Shown: piece after piece, positions 5,331-5,459 of the stretch
Position numbering within the stretch: the first letter of the stretch is position 1
Layout: each line of letters starts with the position of its first letter
NCBI GenBank assembly: GCA_013044305.1
Contig: JABEUT010000204.1
Coordinates: forward strand, 1-5,459
Reading direction: 5' to 3'
DNA from: Bacteroidia bacterium
GTDB lineage: Bacteria > Bacteroidota > Bacteroidia > JABEUT01
DNA: 5,459 bases
Position numbers and translations under genes: made by a program
The notes under the pieces: generated by a model
The model's database searches: none
What the model was told of the DNA's origin: nothing
The model's input: the letters and a program-made list of their open reading frames with translations, nothing else

Positions 5331-5459
5331 ATGGCAAAGCAGACGATAGACCCCGGCACAGGCGAAAAATTCAACGCCCGCACCAGCCGCGTGCTTAACA
5401 AGGACGGCAGCTTTAATGTTCAGCGGTCGGGCTTCGACCTTAGGCGGATACATATATTC
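5331..5459 (+). CDS. Probable inward-rectifier (Kir-type) potassium channel, N-terminus only
   Basis: Forty-three codons are visible before the window ends: MAKQTIDPGTGEKFNARTSR, then VLNKDGSFNVQRSGFDLRRIHIF. The segment R(V/I)LN.DGS.N..R.G is the cytoplasmic N-terminal strand that precedes the slide helix in KirBac channels and is retained in bacterial Kir homologues. The DPGTGEKF lead-in also fits Bacteroidota members of the family. If correct, the missing part should contain two membrane helices, a TxGYG-like selectivity filter and a C-terminal immunoglobulin-like cytoplasmic domain, roughly 270-300 more residues. None of these can be seen here, so the call rests on one short motif. The start is supported by the promoter box placed four bases before the ATG. 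Confidence 0.65.
   Translation, partial: MAKQTIDPGTGEKFNARTSRVLNKDGSFNVQRSGFDLRRIHIF

Noticed and set aside
1..5459. Mobile element, phage, CRISPR or defence island
   Set aside because: No transposase, integrase, direct-repeat array, terminal repeats, tRNA gene or att-like duplication is seen, and the genes are core families with even codon use.

Overview
The window looks like chromosomal core DNA from a member of the Bacteroidota, probably a Chitinophaga/Sphingobacterium-type lineage. The reasons are the gene families (the short MurQ form, a SPOR protein of the type common in this phylum, DUF486, a Kir-type channel), the scarcity of Shine-Dalgarno sites, and promoter elements of the Bacteroidota form TAnnTTTG. 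There are eight genes. All lack visible frameshifts or internal stops; two run off the ends. I see no RNA gene, CRISPR array, insertion sequence, integrase or phage gene.

Layout from left to right. A minus-strand gene for a small STAS/SpoIIAA-like protein enters from the left edge and starts at 323. A 247-base divergent spacer with small palindromes follows. Two plus-strand genes come next: an unrecognised secreted protein (571-1194) and an MFS exporter-type permease (1245-2489). They converge on tsaB, which is on the minus strand (2542-3249) and encodes the tRNA t6A-pathway subunit. A compact 71-base divergent spacer separates tsaB from a likely three-gene plus-strand unit: a 60-residue membrane protein (3321-3503), a secreted SPOR-domain protein (3510-3947), and murQ, MurNAc-6-phosphate etherase (4010-4813, possibly starting at 3971). 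murQ converges on a minus-strand DUF486 (DMT-type) membrane protein (4850-5218). A last divergent spacer leads to the first 43 codons of a probable inward-rectifier (Kir-type) potassium channel that leaves at the right edge.

Functionally these are mostly unrelated housekeeping and envelope genes. The one thematic pairing is SPOR (glycan binding in the periplasm) beside murQ (cytosolic recycling of peptidoglycan sugar). The most interesting non-coding signal is a pair of nearly identical promoter-plus-start-codon blocks, at 3309-3326 and 5319-5336. In each, a perfect TAnnTTTG element sits exactly four bases before the ATG, which predicts leaderless mRNAs. I found no convincing new multi-gene system here.
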